From: Zea mays
Lineage: Eukaryota; Streptophyta; Magnoliopsida; Poales; Poaceae
Direction of reading: 5' to 3'
Assembly (NCBI RefSeq): GCF_902167145.1
Contig: NC_050099.1
Span: 63,258,942-63,322,941, forward strand
DNA length: 64,000 bases
Shown here: positions 1 to 9,874 of the stretch, in pieces
Numbering within the stretch: position 1 is the first letter of the stretch
Layout: the number at the start of each line of letters is the position of its first letter
Program-made: the position numbers and the translations under genes
Notes under the pieces: model-generated
The model's input: only the letters and a program-made list of their open reading frames with translations
Databases searched by the model: none
Told to the model about the DNA's origin: nothing

Positions 1-273
1 CAACAAAAGTTTGCTGCTTCCTCACCTGCAACAATATGGGTTCAAAAACCCTAAGTACGAAGTGTACTTTCGCAAGTCTTACCCGTCAAAATAAAAGACT
101 CTCAAGGATATGCTGGCTTGAGGGAGTCAAGGTAAGGCTTAATCAAGAATCAAGACTCTGTTTGCAAAAATGCTTACTAACAGTGGGTCCTTAGAAATCC
201 AGTTTTATTAACAAGTTAAGTCATTACCTGAATCTAGAGTTCTTTCTACCCTAGTTCAAGCACTTGGCCTATA
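1..273 (-). mobile_element. Chromovirus LTR X, left part (cut by element T)
   Basis: Non-coding LTR sequence of a Gypsy chromovirus, collinear with the LTRs of element A (compare from about 25810) at clearly lower identity. It continues at 58633-61982 once element T and its ctata duplication (269-273 and 58628-58632) are removed. By alignment with A, about 0.4 kb of the LTR lies to the left of the window. It holds a stem-loop with arms at 53-58 and 64-69, at the same place as the hairpins of the other chromovirus LTRs. I cannot tell from the window whether X is a solo LTR or one end of a full element. Confidence 0.85.
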
Positions 274-553
274 TGTCAGCGTTTCGGACCCGCGTGGACC
301 CTCAGCCGACTAGTGAATTTGTCGCTGCGTGTCCCTGCCCAGATGGGTTGATGCAAGATGGAACACAAGAGGGAGGATGAGGCTTATATTATCTTGCACC
401 GGGGTGCTCGTAGTAGGGGTTACAAGCGTCGAGAGAGAGAGAGGGAGAGGGTTCGACCCTGAGGTAAGCTATCTGAGTTAGCCTCCTCTGCGTTTCTATC
501 CTTCTGCCTGCCTCTCTCGCCCCCCCCCCTTTAGGAAGGCCCTGGACATCCCC

Positions 554-559
554 TTTATA
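554..559 (-). promoter_or_regulatory. TATA box of T LTR (3' copy)
   Basis: The minus strand reads CTATAAAGGGG here, about 1065 bp into the 1350-bp LTR in sense direction. The 5' LTR has the same box at 57542-57547. It is the best core promoter candidate for the genomic RNA of T. Confidence 0.5.
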
Positions 560-893
560 GATACAAGGAGATGGTCTAGCTGTACAATGGGGGTGTAGCT
601 ATGTGCTAACGTGGCCAGCGGAGAAGTGCTTGAGCCCTGTATATGTGCTAACGGGGCCGTCGGAGAAGTGCTTGAGCCCTGTAGAAGCGTAGCTGACGGT
701 GCGGCCCAGGGTCCTGCTGACGTTTCTTTGCCTTCGTAGGGAGTTTGAGAGCAATCGACGTCATGGACACATGCAGGGAACCATCATTACCTGTTGCCGG
801 AGTAATTTAGATGGGACACCGGTCTTGTTCCTTCGTAGCCTGAGGCAGCTAGCTAGAGGTAGGGTAATGATGTATCCCCTGCAGTGCGCGGTC

Positions 894-1113
894 GGTCCGA
901 GGTCGGGCGAGGCGGAGACTTCTCCTGAGGCCGAGGCTGAGGTCGGGCGAGGTTGTGACTCCTCTCGAGGCCGAGGCTGAGGCCTGAGGTCAGGCGAGGC
1001 GGAGACCTTCTCCCGAGGCCGAGGTTGAGGCCTGGGGTTGGGCGAGGCGGAGACCTTCTCCCGAGGCCGAGGCTGAGGCCAAGGCCTGAGGTCGAGCGAG
1101 GCGGAGCTCCCTG
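894..1113. repeat. GC-rich minisatellite in T LTR
   Basis: About four imperfect units of 40-54 bp built on gaggccgaggctgagg followed by a (c/t)gggcgaggcggag block. The equivalent array at about 57886-58114 in the other LTR has rearranged units, so most length differences between the two LTRs fall here. Confidence 0.75.
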
Positions 1114-1623
1114 TTGCGCCCAAGGCTGAACTCGGGGGAGGTCGTGACTTACTGTCGTTGGTTTTACCCTGGTGGTTGGCACAGTAGTCGGAACGGGGTG
1201 AATAGTGTTGTTTTCCTGTCAGAATGATCAGTAAAGGGGGTGAAGTGACTGCAGTCACTTCAACTTTGCCGACTGAGGCGCGCGTGTCAGGATAAGGTGT
1301 CAGGCGATCCCCTCATTAAATGTGCATGCGATACGGTTGGTAGGTGAGGCGATTTGGTCGAGGTCACTACATGACAAAGTTTTCCCGAGCTTGGCTTCGG
1401 GCGAGCCGAGGGTGCGCCCACTGCCTAAGGATGCCCTCGGGCGAGGCGTGAATCCGCCCGGGACTGCTGTTCTTGCCCGAGGCTGGACTTGGATGAGATC
1501 GCATCCCTTGGTAGACGGGGCCTTGACTTGAACTGTGCCTATCAATTTTTACGGTTTGTTCTGAAGATGTTTTCCAGCCATGTTAAGGAGTATTGGGGGT
1601 ACCCCTAATTACGGTACCCGACA

Positions 1624-1640
1624 GTAGCCCCCGAGCCTCG
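1624..1640 (-). other. Polypurine tract of T
   Basis: Read in sense direction (minus strand) the bases just upstream of the 3' LTR are GAGGCTCGGGGGCTAC, a purine-rich tract ending directly at the TGTCGGG start of the LTR. This is the expected plus-strand primer position. Confidence 0.6.
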
Positions 1641-1718
1641 AAGGGAGTGTAGGTACTCGCTTGGAGGTTCTGCCGGATTTTTTGCAAGGGGACCAGCCCT
1701 TCTTGGTCATATTTTGTT

Positions 1719-1793
1719 CCGATGGGTGCGTGCGAGCGCACCCATCGGGTGTAGCCCCCGAGGCCTCAGAGGAGTGGTTTGACGCCTCTGAGG
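1719..1793. repeat. Two adjacent perfect hairpins inside T near its 3' LTR
   Basis: Hairpin 1 has 12-bp perfect arms, 1719-1730 CCGATGGGTGCG and 1737-1748, with a 6-nt loop. Hairpin 2 has 9-bp arms, CCTCAGAGG at 1764-1772 and CCTCTGAGG at 1785-1793, with a 12-nt loop. They lie 95-170 bp from the 3' LTR, between the polypurine tract and the antisense-gene promoter. The function is unknown. Confidence 0.7.
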
Positions 1794-2352
1794 TCTTAAT
1801 TCTTTTTGTGATGCCTCGGTCGGCCTTGTTGTTCCCTCATGCGGCCTGGCCGCAGCCCGGGTGCACGGTCAGGCTCCGAGTTTTTAAGCTGGTTTGTCGA
1901 CGTGGTCGATAATTTGGCTGTAGCCTGGTGCGAGAGCAGCCTCCGAGCCTCTGCACGGAGCGAGAGGACGATCGAGGACTGTCTCGACTTTTTATTGTAC
2001 GCCCCTTCGTCGCCTTTCCGCAAGGAGGAAGGGGGGAAAGCGCCATGTTACCCTCGGAGGCACCGAACACGGTGTTTCCAGTGAGTTGCTATCGGGTGAT
2101 CCGAGTGGACGCTCGAGCCCCGTTCGATAAGGGTCGACTAGTGGCCCAGAGGCGCGCTCCAAAAGTACCTGCAGGTGATTTGCTGGACCCGGACCCATTT
2201 TATAGGGTCCGCAGGCTCGGTGCCTCTCTCCGGTGGGATTCCATTACAAATCGTTCCCGCTGGTCTCGGAAATGTCCTAGGGTACCTCGGGAGTGTAGCC
2301 TGAGCCTTGGCCATGTAATGGACGTACCCAGGGTCATCCCTGACTCTGCATG

Positions 2353-2499
2353 CTCTGGGGCGGCTGTCGAACCCTTCCGAGGGGCCAGCCTTCGAACCCC
2401 TGGTCAGTAAAGGGCTCGGAGCCCGAGTGCTCAGGGGCGGTTGCCGAACCCCGCAGAGCGCAACCTTCGAACCCCTGATCAGTAGGAGGGCTCGGGCCC
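2353..2499. repeat. Imperfect direct repeat upstream of the antisense gene
   Basis: Two units of about 65-70 bp start ctctggggcgg (2353) and ctcaggggcgg (2430). Both contain ttcgaacccctg(g/a)tcagta and end agggctcgg. A GA dinucleotide run follows at about 2559-2574. The pair lies in the 1.35-kb non-coding stretch 1624-2973 ahead of the antisense gene, so it may belong to that promoter. I see no other gene in the stretch. Confidence 0.65.
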
Positions 2500-2824
2500 G
2501 CTTCCTTCGCTGAGAAGGATCCTTTCGAAATATCCCCTTTTCTCGATCCCTGTGGCAAGAGAGAGAGAGAGAGAAAAGGAAAAAGGATATAAATTTAAAC
2601 AATGTGGCACACCTTTTTTGAGGCGGTCATCATGACGGAGACGAAACGGCGCCCGCCAGAGGTGTCGTGTGCCCTGCCAGGGAGTTAATGCGACGGGACG
2701 GGCGATTCATGGGGCATCTGTTGCGCGTGCGCGAGTCGTTCGAGGAACAGAAAAACTGTTTCACCTTCGAGTTTGAATTTTGCGACGGGTTCGGGCGAAG
2801 TTTTGGGTGGATCTCGCCCGGGCC

Positions 2825-2831
2825 TTTATAT
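2825..2831 (+). promoter_or_regulatory. TATA box of T antisense gene
   Basis: TTTATAT sits about 145 bp upstream of the ATG at 2974, at a plausible distance for a short 5'UTR. It would drive transcription opposite to the LTR promoter, making the antisense gene an independent unit. Confidence 0.55.
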
Positions 2832-2973
2832 GCCCAGAAGAGGGGCCGGCGGTGGTTCTTTACCCTGTCATTTGCGCTTGTCTTCTGCTTTGGTTTCTGC
2901 AACCTAAGACAATAGTCAGAGAAGAGAAAACCGCGCACCTCATCCCCTCCGCCTTCACCGCTTCCGTTCGGCG

Positions 2974-3891
2974 ATGGCTGACAAGGCGACCGTCGTTCCG
3001 CCGCGCGACCCGTGGCCTTTCTCCACCGTTACTGTGGAGGAGCTGGAGGCCCTTGTTTCCGATGGTTTGCTCCATCCTCTCTCTGACGGGCCGCAGCCTG
3101 AGTGGATGGCCCCTGGGAGCGAGGCCGACCCGACTCCGCCACCGGGGTACGTGGTCAGTTTCATCCCCTTCCATGAGCGGGGGTTTGGGATGCCAGCAAG
3201 CCGCTTCATGCGGGCGCTCCCTCACTACTACGGGGTGGAGCTGCATAACTTCAACCCCAACTCCATTGCGCAAGCGGCCATCTTCGTGGCGGTTTGTGAG
3301 GTTTTTTTGGGGATTGACCCTCACTGGGACCTGTGGACCCATCTCTTCTCCGTGGAGTTCTTCGCCGCGTCGACGGACGTGAAGAAGGTCCGCATGGCGG
3401 TGCGGGCCGGTGGCTGCACCCTCCAACTGAGGCCGGAGCGCGCGCAGCAGTACATCCCTGCCTCTCTTGTATCTTCGAACAAGGGGTGGCAGAATCGGTT
3501 GTTTTATCTCCGGAACGATGACGGGATGCTTTTGCCGTTTTCTCAACGAGTGGTGACCGCCGCCGGTAATAACTGGCGCTGGGGGGACACACGCGAGAAC
3601 CAGGAGAAGCTCTAGCCTATTCTGCGTGCCTTGCAGAAGTTACAAGACGAGGGCCTTACCGCTACGGGGGTCGTCACCGCTATCCATCGCCGGAGGGTGC
3701 TCCCATTGGCGGAGCGGCGGTTGCAACTCTCGGAGATGAAGCCGGGGGTTGATTTGGAGGGTTCGCGGATGTCCTCGACCTCCCTCTCCGCCGACGACCT
3801 CCTCAAGCAGGTAGCGGGTACGGTAGGGAGGCTGGATGTTGGCGCCCTTAGCCAGCCCGCGATGCGTCCCGACCGTGGGTATGTGTCCCGG
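2974..3891 (+). pseudogene. T antisense accessory gene, exon 1 (gypsy-type putative transposase domain)
   Basis: The ATG at 2974 opens a reading frame antisense to gag-pol. The first 210 residues resemble the plant 'putative gypsy type transposon' domain (Transposase_28, PF04195): FIPFHERGFGMPASRF, then LPHYYGVELHNFNPNSI, then a conserved W-rich tail ending NNWRWGDTRENQEKL. A TAG at 3613-3615 interrupts the frame, which then continues unchanged to 3891, where CGG|GTAAGT forms a strong splice donor (phase 0). The domain name comes from family memory and was not searched. Such antisense genes are known in TAT elements such as Grande; their role is unknown. With its stop, this copy is probably dead. 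The remaining exons are at 3993-4084 plus 29465-29933, 30008-30504 plus 42670-42928, 42997-43489 and 43572-44060. Confidence 0.75.
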
Positions 3892-3992
3892 GTAAGTGTC
3901 CGATCCTCCTTCTGTTTTGCGCTAAGTTTTTTACGTTTTTAGCTCTCACTATTGGGATTTTCGTTCGTCCTCTGGGGTTGAGGAGTTTTAAG

Positions 3993-4084
3993 CTCTCCCT
4001 GCCACCGGTCCCGGAGGATGCGGCGGACCGAACCGCGCGCAGGCTCGCCGCGGAGAAGGAAAAGGAGAAGAAGGACGCGGAAAA
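3993..4084 (+). pseudogene. T antisense gene, exon 2, first part
   Basis: After a 101-nt intron (3892-3992, acceptor gttttaag, weaker than the donor) the frame resumes as LSLPPVPEDAADRTARRL and a lysine/glutamate-rich helix. Element A then interrupts it inside a GAA-AAG pair. With one copy of the gaaaa duplication removed, the frame stays open into 29465. An alternative acceptor at 3941-3942 would bring in stop codons, so I prefer 3992. Confidence 0.6.
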
Positions 4085-4168
4085 TGTGACGGAACCTCCC
4101 AAGTAATTAGACCCACCTACAGTTGTCCTTGTCCAACAGACATCAGACACCCTGTAGATGTTCCTAAG
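4085..4168 (-). repeat. 3' LTR of A, outer fragment
   Basis: The first 84 bp of the left LTR match 25419-25502 with one mismatch (gacgg/gatgg). Sirevirus C then interrupts it, and the LTR resumes at 15829 after the duplicated ctaag. Confidence 0.95.
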
Positions 4169-5662
4169 TGAAAGGATCATGATGCCCAAGAGGGGGGGTG
4201 AATTGGGCTTTTCTAAAAATCAACACTAATTAAAACCTAAGCAAGAGCTTAACAAGAGCCCAACTTCACCCCAACAACTAGCACTAAGAATATAATACTA
4301 GAGATGTAACAAAGCTAAGATAATACTTCAAATACTTGCTAAACAAATACACAATGTAAAGTGCTTGAATTAAGTGCGGAATGTAAAGCAAAGTTTAGAA
4401 GACTCCTCCAATTTTTCCCGAGGTATCGAAGAGTCGGCACTCTCCACTAGTCCTCGTTGGAGCACCCGCGCAAGGGTATCGCTCCCCCTTGGTCCTCGCA
4501 AGAACCAAGTGCTCACTATGAGATGATCCTTTGCCACTCCGGCGCGGTGGATCCCTCGAGACCGCTTACAAACTTGAGTCGGGTCACCAACAAGATCTTC
4601 ACGGTGATCACCGAGCTCCCAACGCCACCAAGCCGTCTAGGTGATGCCGATCACCAAGAGTAACAAGTCATAGACTTTCGCTTGACCAAGAGAAGCCTAA
4701 TGCGAGTGGTGTGTGCTCTAGGTGGCTCTCACTAGCGCTAATGAGGAACAAGCGCGGATTATGATTCTCTAATCTCCTCACTAGGCTTTTGGTGCTTGCA
4801 ATACTCTACCAAGGTGCTGGAATAAATGTGGAGTGCAAGACATTGAATATGGTGGGTGGAGGGGGTATAAATAGCCCTCACCCACCAACTGGCCGTTACA
4901 GGCATTTACTGCGCGATGGCGCACCGGACAGTCCGGTGCGCCACCAGTGCGCCAACGGTGCGCCACCGGTGCGCCAACGGTCACTTCCAACGGCTAGTTC
5001 TGACAGCTAGCCGTTGGACTCATGGCGCACCGGACAGTGAACAGTCCACTGTCCGGTGCACACCGGACAGTTCGGTGCGGTGTCCGGTGTGCCACTAAAA
5101 TTCATCTCCGAAGGCTGCGCTCTCGGGTTTCTGCGACTGGGAAAACTCTGCTGAGGACCAGCCTGGCCCCACCTGGCAGAGGGTGCACCGGACAGTCCGG
5201 TGCACACCGGACAGTCCGGTGCCCCAAAGCCAGAAACACTAAGTCTTGTTTTTCAGCTGATTTTCAAATCGGTTTTCGCTCTAACTTGTGTGTGAGTTCT
5301 AGAGTGACACCTAGCACTATATATGAGTGTGATTGTGCACCAACACTACACTAGAACTCTCTTGGTCAAACTACTCATCGACAACCCCTCTTTATAGTAC
5401 GGCTAAAAGAGAATAAAAGACCTAACTAAATCGCGAGTGTCCACATCTCCTTGACACTCGGACTTCTTAGACCTTCACCTTTTGTTCCGTCGTTTTAGCC
5501 GTCGCTTCGAGTTCTTATCTCCGGGATTGTTTTCACCGTTGTAGTACTTCTACCTGTCATGCGACCTAACTTACCATTTGTCTCTGCAAAACACACGTTA
5601 GTCAAATATAATATTACGTTGTCATTAATCACTAAAACCAACCAGGGGCCTAGATGCTTTCA
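4169..5662 (-). repeat. 3' LTR of C
   Basis: TGAAAGGATC...ATGCTTTCA, repeated at 14336-15828. Differences include an extra G in the run near 4190, t/a near 4463 and c/t near 5035. Open frames in this LTR are not genes. Confidence 0.95.
4866..5221 (-). promoter_or_regulatory. Sirevirus LTR promoter: palindromes plus TATA (3' copy)
   Basis: In sense direction the palindrome CACCGGACAGTCCGGTG occurs at 5205-5221, 5186-5202 and 4922-4938, with degenerate copies between. A TATTTATA box on the minus strand (4866-4873) follows. Palindromes upstream of the TATA box are a known hallmark of Sirevirus LTRs. The active 5' copy has the same order at 15032-15387 (palindromes 15088-15104, 15352-15368 and 15371-15387; box 15032-15039). 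Confidence 0.75.
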
Positions 5663-5676
5663 ATCTCCCCCTTTTT
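5663..5676 (-). other. Polypurine tract of C
   Basis: In sense direction AAAAAGGGGGAGAT directly precedes the 3' LTR start TGAAAGC. This is the expected primer for plus-strand synthesis. Between it and the third ORF (5677-6100) lies about 420 bp of AT-rich sequence in which I see no further feature. Confidence 0.8.
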
Positions 5677-6100
5677 GGTGATTGATGACAACCCTACAAG
5701 TTTTGTGAGAGTAGTTTGTTTTGAAGATTCTGTCAATAGAAAGAATGGTTAGTTATACTCAGTAATCTTTGACAGAAAGAATGTGTACCATAATAATAAG
5801 AGTGAGCGCATACACATCATAAGATTCTTGTTCATATAAAAGAGAAAGTAAATTAATGAAACAAGAGCTGGAAGACTGGTGATATGATATAAGGTGAAAA
5901 CATAGTACACACAGTCAAACATAAGCAACGAGAGTATATGACGAGTTTGTGAGCCAAAAACATAAAGCTAGTACAGAGAGTAGCAAGCACATATATTACA
6001 TCAAAATGACTCTGACTCTCTACTAACTCTCTAACTCCCCCTAGCTCTCACAACTCATATCTCTCCCCCTTTGGCGTCAAACACCAAAAGGGACCTGAAC

Positions 6101-8221
6101 CTAAACATCTGATGCAGGAGGAGGCGGCGGGGGCGCATCCGGTCGAGGTCGAGGTAGCAGAGCGAACGCCGACGGAGGGTCAGAGTCAGTCTCGGATCCA
6201 GGATCTGCGGTAGAAGCTGGAGCTGGTACTGACTCGGACGCAGACAGCGCTGCAGGAGCTACCGGAACAGAAGCGGTCACAGATACTGCCACAGCGGTAG
6301 TGGTAACAGCAGATGCTGGTGGCACTGGCGGCTGCGGGCAGACAGAGCTGAGAACCGGAGAAGTGAACGCCAAAGTGACCGGCCGGAGCGGAGAGGTACC
6401 AGTAGGGGGTCCAGACAAGATCGAAGGCACCACTGGAGCGTGAAGCGAAGAAGGCGGAGCAGACTGAACCGGAGGTGCTGAGATACCAGAATGCTGAAGC
6501 ATGAGGGCCATGAATGCCCTATTCTCTGCCCTATCCTGAATAAGCTGCTGCTGAAGTGCATCCTGCCTGTCCTGCATGCTCTGAAACATCGAGAGCATCG
6601 TCTCGGATAACCGGGCCTGCTCGGCTGCCAGGTTGGCCAGAATCGCCGCAAGAGCAGGGTCCATAGCCGGAGGAGGAGCAGGGGCAGCACGAGAACTCCC
6701 AGCCTCATGATCATGGGAGCGTGGAGGCATAGGAGGCGGAGGCGGAGGAGGAACCCCAAAATCATCATCATCATCATCAGCAGCAGCTGCTGTACCCTGG
6801 GTGTCAAACTGTCGAAGTGCTGCATCCTCGGCCTGAGTGTCAAACACAGGAGCATAAGCTGGCACTGGAATCTCAGGAGCAGGACGGTAAGATCCAAACA
6901 CAAGGCGTGAGGCCTCAAGGGTGCTCTGAAATCGAGGTGGCTGAATCAGCTGCACAAAGATGTGGCACAAGTAGTGAGCATAGGGTAGCTACCGACGAGC
7001 ACGAATCCCATCCAGAACGGTGTCCTCAATCTCACAGATCAGAAAGTCCACAACATCAAACTCAGAGTGGGATACCAGGGCACCAAGGAGCCAAAGCTGA
7101 ATGTGAGTGGTAGCCTCCCTGTATCCCATCCTAGGCAGGAGTGTCCGTCGGACGAGCTCATATAAGTACTTCGCTGCAGTAGTGAAGTCTGCTGGAGAAC
7201 GTCGCGACCCATCTGTGAAAGGCGGGCGGAACAGAGCCGCGACGTGAGCTGTCCCTGGAGCCACACCGCCGTGAGGGCGACGTGGAGGATCTGAAGTGCC
7301 GTAGCAGAGACTGTGAAGGCGAGTCGTCGACTCAGGGAATCCAAATAGCTGTCGGATCTGACTGGCAGTGATCGTGACATCCTCGCGCTCAAAGCGGAAC
7401 CTCATCCAATGATGATCCGGGTCAATCCAAACAGAGGCATAGAAGACGCGGACCCACTCCTCAACATATCTGCCGCTGATAGTCAGAAAGGACAGAAGGC
7501 CTGGCAAATAGGTGAGATGCGCCTCAGACTCAGTACCGGCTGCTAGCAAAAAAGCTGGAAGATCCAATAGGCGGTGCACTCTCAGCGCAATCTGAGCAGA
7601 CATCTGAGCCCTGAAGAATGACTCCTGAATCCGTGTGCTGAAAAGAACTCCTGCTGCTGGGTCTCTCTGAGCTGGCAGCCAAGACTCCATGGGTACGTAC
7701 CTGAACCGATGTACCCGGGCTGCAGTAGCACGCTGAAGATCAAACAGACGAGGATCCGAAACCAGTGGACGGACCTCAGTCTCATCACGCTCCCGGAAGC
7801 GAGGTGGAGGGACAGGAGGAGCTGAAGCGGGAGCGGGGGTAGGGGAAGCAGTGGAAGCTGGCGTAGTGCTGGTAGTGGGTATGACGGTGGAGGTGGATGG
7901 AGCAATAGGAGTGACTAGAGCAGGCAGAGTGGGTGGCGGGGTGGAAGCGGAGGTGTGAGTGGAGGAGCGAGATCGGGAGGCGAGACGACGAGCACGGAAA
8001 GCAATCGGATCTGATGGAACATCCGGCTGATCTCCAAGTGCTGCCTGTGCAGCGGCTGCTGCAGCAGCTGCTGCTGCACGAGCCTCTCTGTCCGAACGCC
8101 GCTTCTTGCGGCCTTCCTGCTGCTCCAAATAGACAGTCTTGCCCTTCACCTGCCTGAAGGGGCGACGAGGGTCCTCGTCATCGCCACCCCCTGACGCCGA
8201 CGCATTCTTCGTGCGCGGCAT
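6101..8221 (-). pseudogene. Sirevirus C third ORF ('env-like' position), one stop codon
   Basis: The ATG at 8221 starts a frame open to 6101 except for one TAG at 6989-6991; the frame is unchanged behind it, giving 706 codons. Residues 1-60 are basic with a 10-alanine run; 90-140 are Ser/Thr/Pro-rich. At about 150-400 is a globular domain containing YVEEWVRVFYASVWIDP and ASQIRQLFGFPE, resembling the plant 'putative transposon protein' domain (Transposase_32-like; family memory, not searched). Behind the stop come a DDDDDD and polyproline stretch, a probable coiled coil (LAAEQARLSETMLSMFQSMQ) and an Ala/Pro/Ser-rich tail. I see no signal peptide or membrane segment, so it does not look like an envelope despite its position. 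RARR-TAG-LPY suggests a CAG-to-TAG mutation. A possible promoter and 5'UTR intron lie upstream at 8235-8602. Confidence 0.7.
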
Positions 8222-8234
8222 CCTGAACTAAAGT

Positions 8235-8602
8235 CTGCAAATGAGATAGAGAGACTAAGCACAGAGCAAAAGTGACCGATAGATTTAGCAAAGAGTGCGA
8301 TGTCTACCTGGAAAGCTCACACAAGAGGTGACGATCCAGGCAGGACGGGAGACGGCACACGGTCACACAAGGTCACTGAAATGACAGAAGAGGTGAGCAC
8401 GTATTAGTCACATAGTCATAAGCATATGAAATGTGAGTAAATACATACACAAAGAGATATGGCACGAGACGGGACGATCGATAAGTCAAACGACGTGGAA
8501 ACGGCGTTTGATAGACAAATAGAGACAAAGGATGATTGGAATTCGAATTGAGGCACGAAACGATATGGGATTGAGCCGATACTTCACGAATAGGTTTATA
8601 TA
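8235..8602 (-). promoter_or_regulatory. Candidate internal promoter and 5'UTR intron of the third ORF of C
   Basis: On the minus strand TATATAAA occupies 8602-8595, about 374 nt before the ATG (8221). A pyrimidine-rich leader follows. A candidate intron begins CCAG|GTAGAC (8308) and ends CATTTGCAG (8235), 74 nt long, with a CT-rich acceptor; only 13 nt then separate it from the ATG. Another acceptor-like site, TCATTTCAG, lies farther upstream near 8372. This is a prediction from sequence only. Confidence 0.45.
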
Positions 8603-9246
8603 GGTCAATATGAGTGAAGTGTGTGCTTGGTTTGAATTTAGGCGAAGAAATAGGAATTTGGGCACTCGGCTCGGAAACGATCGCTCAAAACGGGAATTTT
8701 AGTAAAATTTAAGCCTGGGACCTCGAATTGGTGTGAAATTTGGCAAGTAGGTTACTGGAAGTGTTGTGAAGGTGCCTGAAAAATTTGGGTTCAATTGGAG
8801 CAAGTTTGGCTGGTTTGGGCATTTCACCGAGCACGTGGTGTGCGGGGAGTTAGGGTTTTAGGAAAATGGCCATTTGAGGTAGGAATACCCTCCCGAAGGA
8901 GCCAAGGACCTGCAGGGGTATGAAATAGGGACAGGGGAACACAATCCACCAACTGGATGCATGGGATTTCACAGAAATTTGAAATAGATACAAAGGGTGG
9001 TGCTTTGGATGCCACAGAGCCATTTCAACTGAGAGCAGGGAGATAGAGGGAAGAGGAGTAGGTGCTCACCGAGGGGAAGAGCTCGGGCGAGGTCGCCGGA
9101 GATGGAGGCTACCGGAGAGAGGAGGTCGTCGTCGGGCGCTGGGAAATCGCCAGAGACAGAGGTGGAGACAGAGCGTGGCCAGGAAAAGAATGCCTCTGGC
9201 CCGGCTCGGTCGGGCTGGAGGCGGATTTTTAAAACGCGAGATGGGC

Positions 9247-9410
9247 ACACCGGACAGTCTACATTGCCTGTCCGGTGCACACCGGACAGCGCACAGTAGC
9301 TGTCCGGTGAACCACCGGACAGCGCACAGGAAAAAGCATTTTAGCGCGCGGCTGCCGGTGCACCGGACATTGCACAGTGCAGTGTCCGGTGCACACCGGA
9401 CTGTCCGGTG
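9247..9410 (-). repeat. Cluster of CACCGGAC/GTCCGGTG palindromes between pol and third ORF of C
   Basis: Several CACCGGAC and GTCCGGTG half-sites are arranged as inverted repeats. They end with the exact consensus CACCGGACTGTCCGGTG at 9394-9410. The same motif is the promoter-proximal palindrome of the LTRs of this element. No coding frame explains the stretch 8603-9874; apart from this cluster I see only AT-rich spacer there. Confidence 0.8.
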
Positions 9411-9874
9411 AGCCCAGACAGAGGGGAGTTTGGAAAATTTTGAATTTTTCTATCTAACTCCTAACCAAACCAAATCCCAACTTATAATCACACAAAATAA
9501 CACTTGTTGGGACAGGTATTGGCACCCTCATATACTTTTCAAAATATTTTGCCATAGGCTAGATAATTTTTAGAGAAAATAGGCAAATGGTGAAATTTGC
9601 ATTTTGGCTTGCACTAGGGGTTTTCAAGAGTGATTTGAGTTTTGAATACTCCCCCTAAGTGCAGTACCTCATGCATATTTCAAGAACCAATAATTGCATG
9701 AAAAGAAAGAATTTAAGTGCTAAAAGCTTAAAGACTAAGACTTGTCAGGTTTGACCCGAGTTAAGCTTTTTCACTCACTTTATTGGCGGTTATCTCAACT
9801 AGGTTAGACAAGCCCTAGATGCAATACAAGGAATTTAAATATGCAATGCAAGCTTGACAACACCATTTGACATT

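Larger units (their letters stand above)
274..1623 (-). repeat. 3' LTR of element T
   Basis: The 1350-bp direct repeat of 57264-58627 starts TGTCAGCG and ends GTACCCGACA on the plus strand. Small open frames on both strands here are by-products of a GC-rich repeat and are not genes. Confidence 0.93.

Noticed and set aside
2974..3615. Host transposase gene or captured host gene
   Set aside because: It lies at the fixed place of the antisense gene of TAT elements and continues through exons to 44060.
9247..9410. CRISPR-like array
   Set aside because: Short inverted half-sites with irregular spacing in a plant retrotransposon; no direct repeats of constant length.
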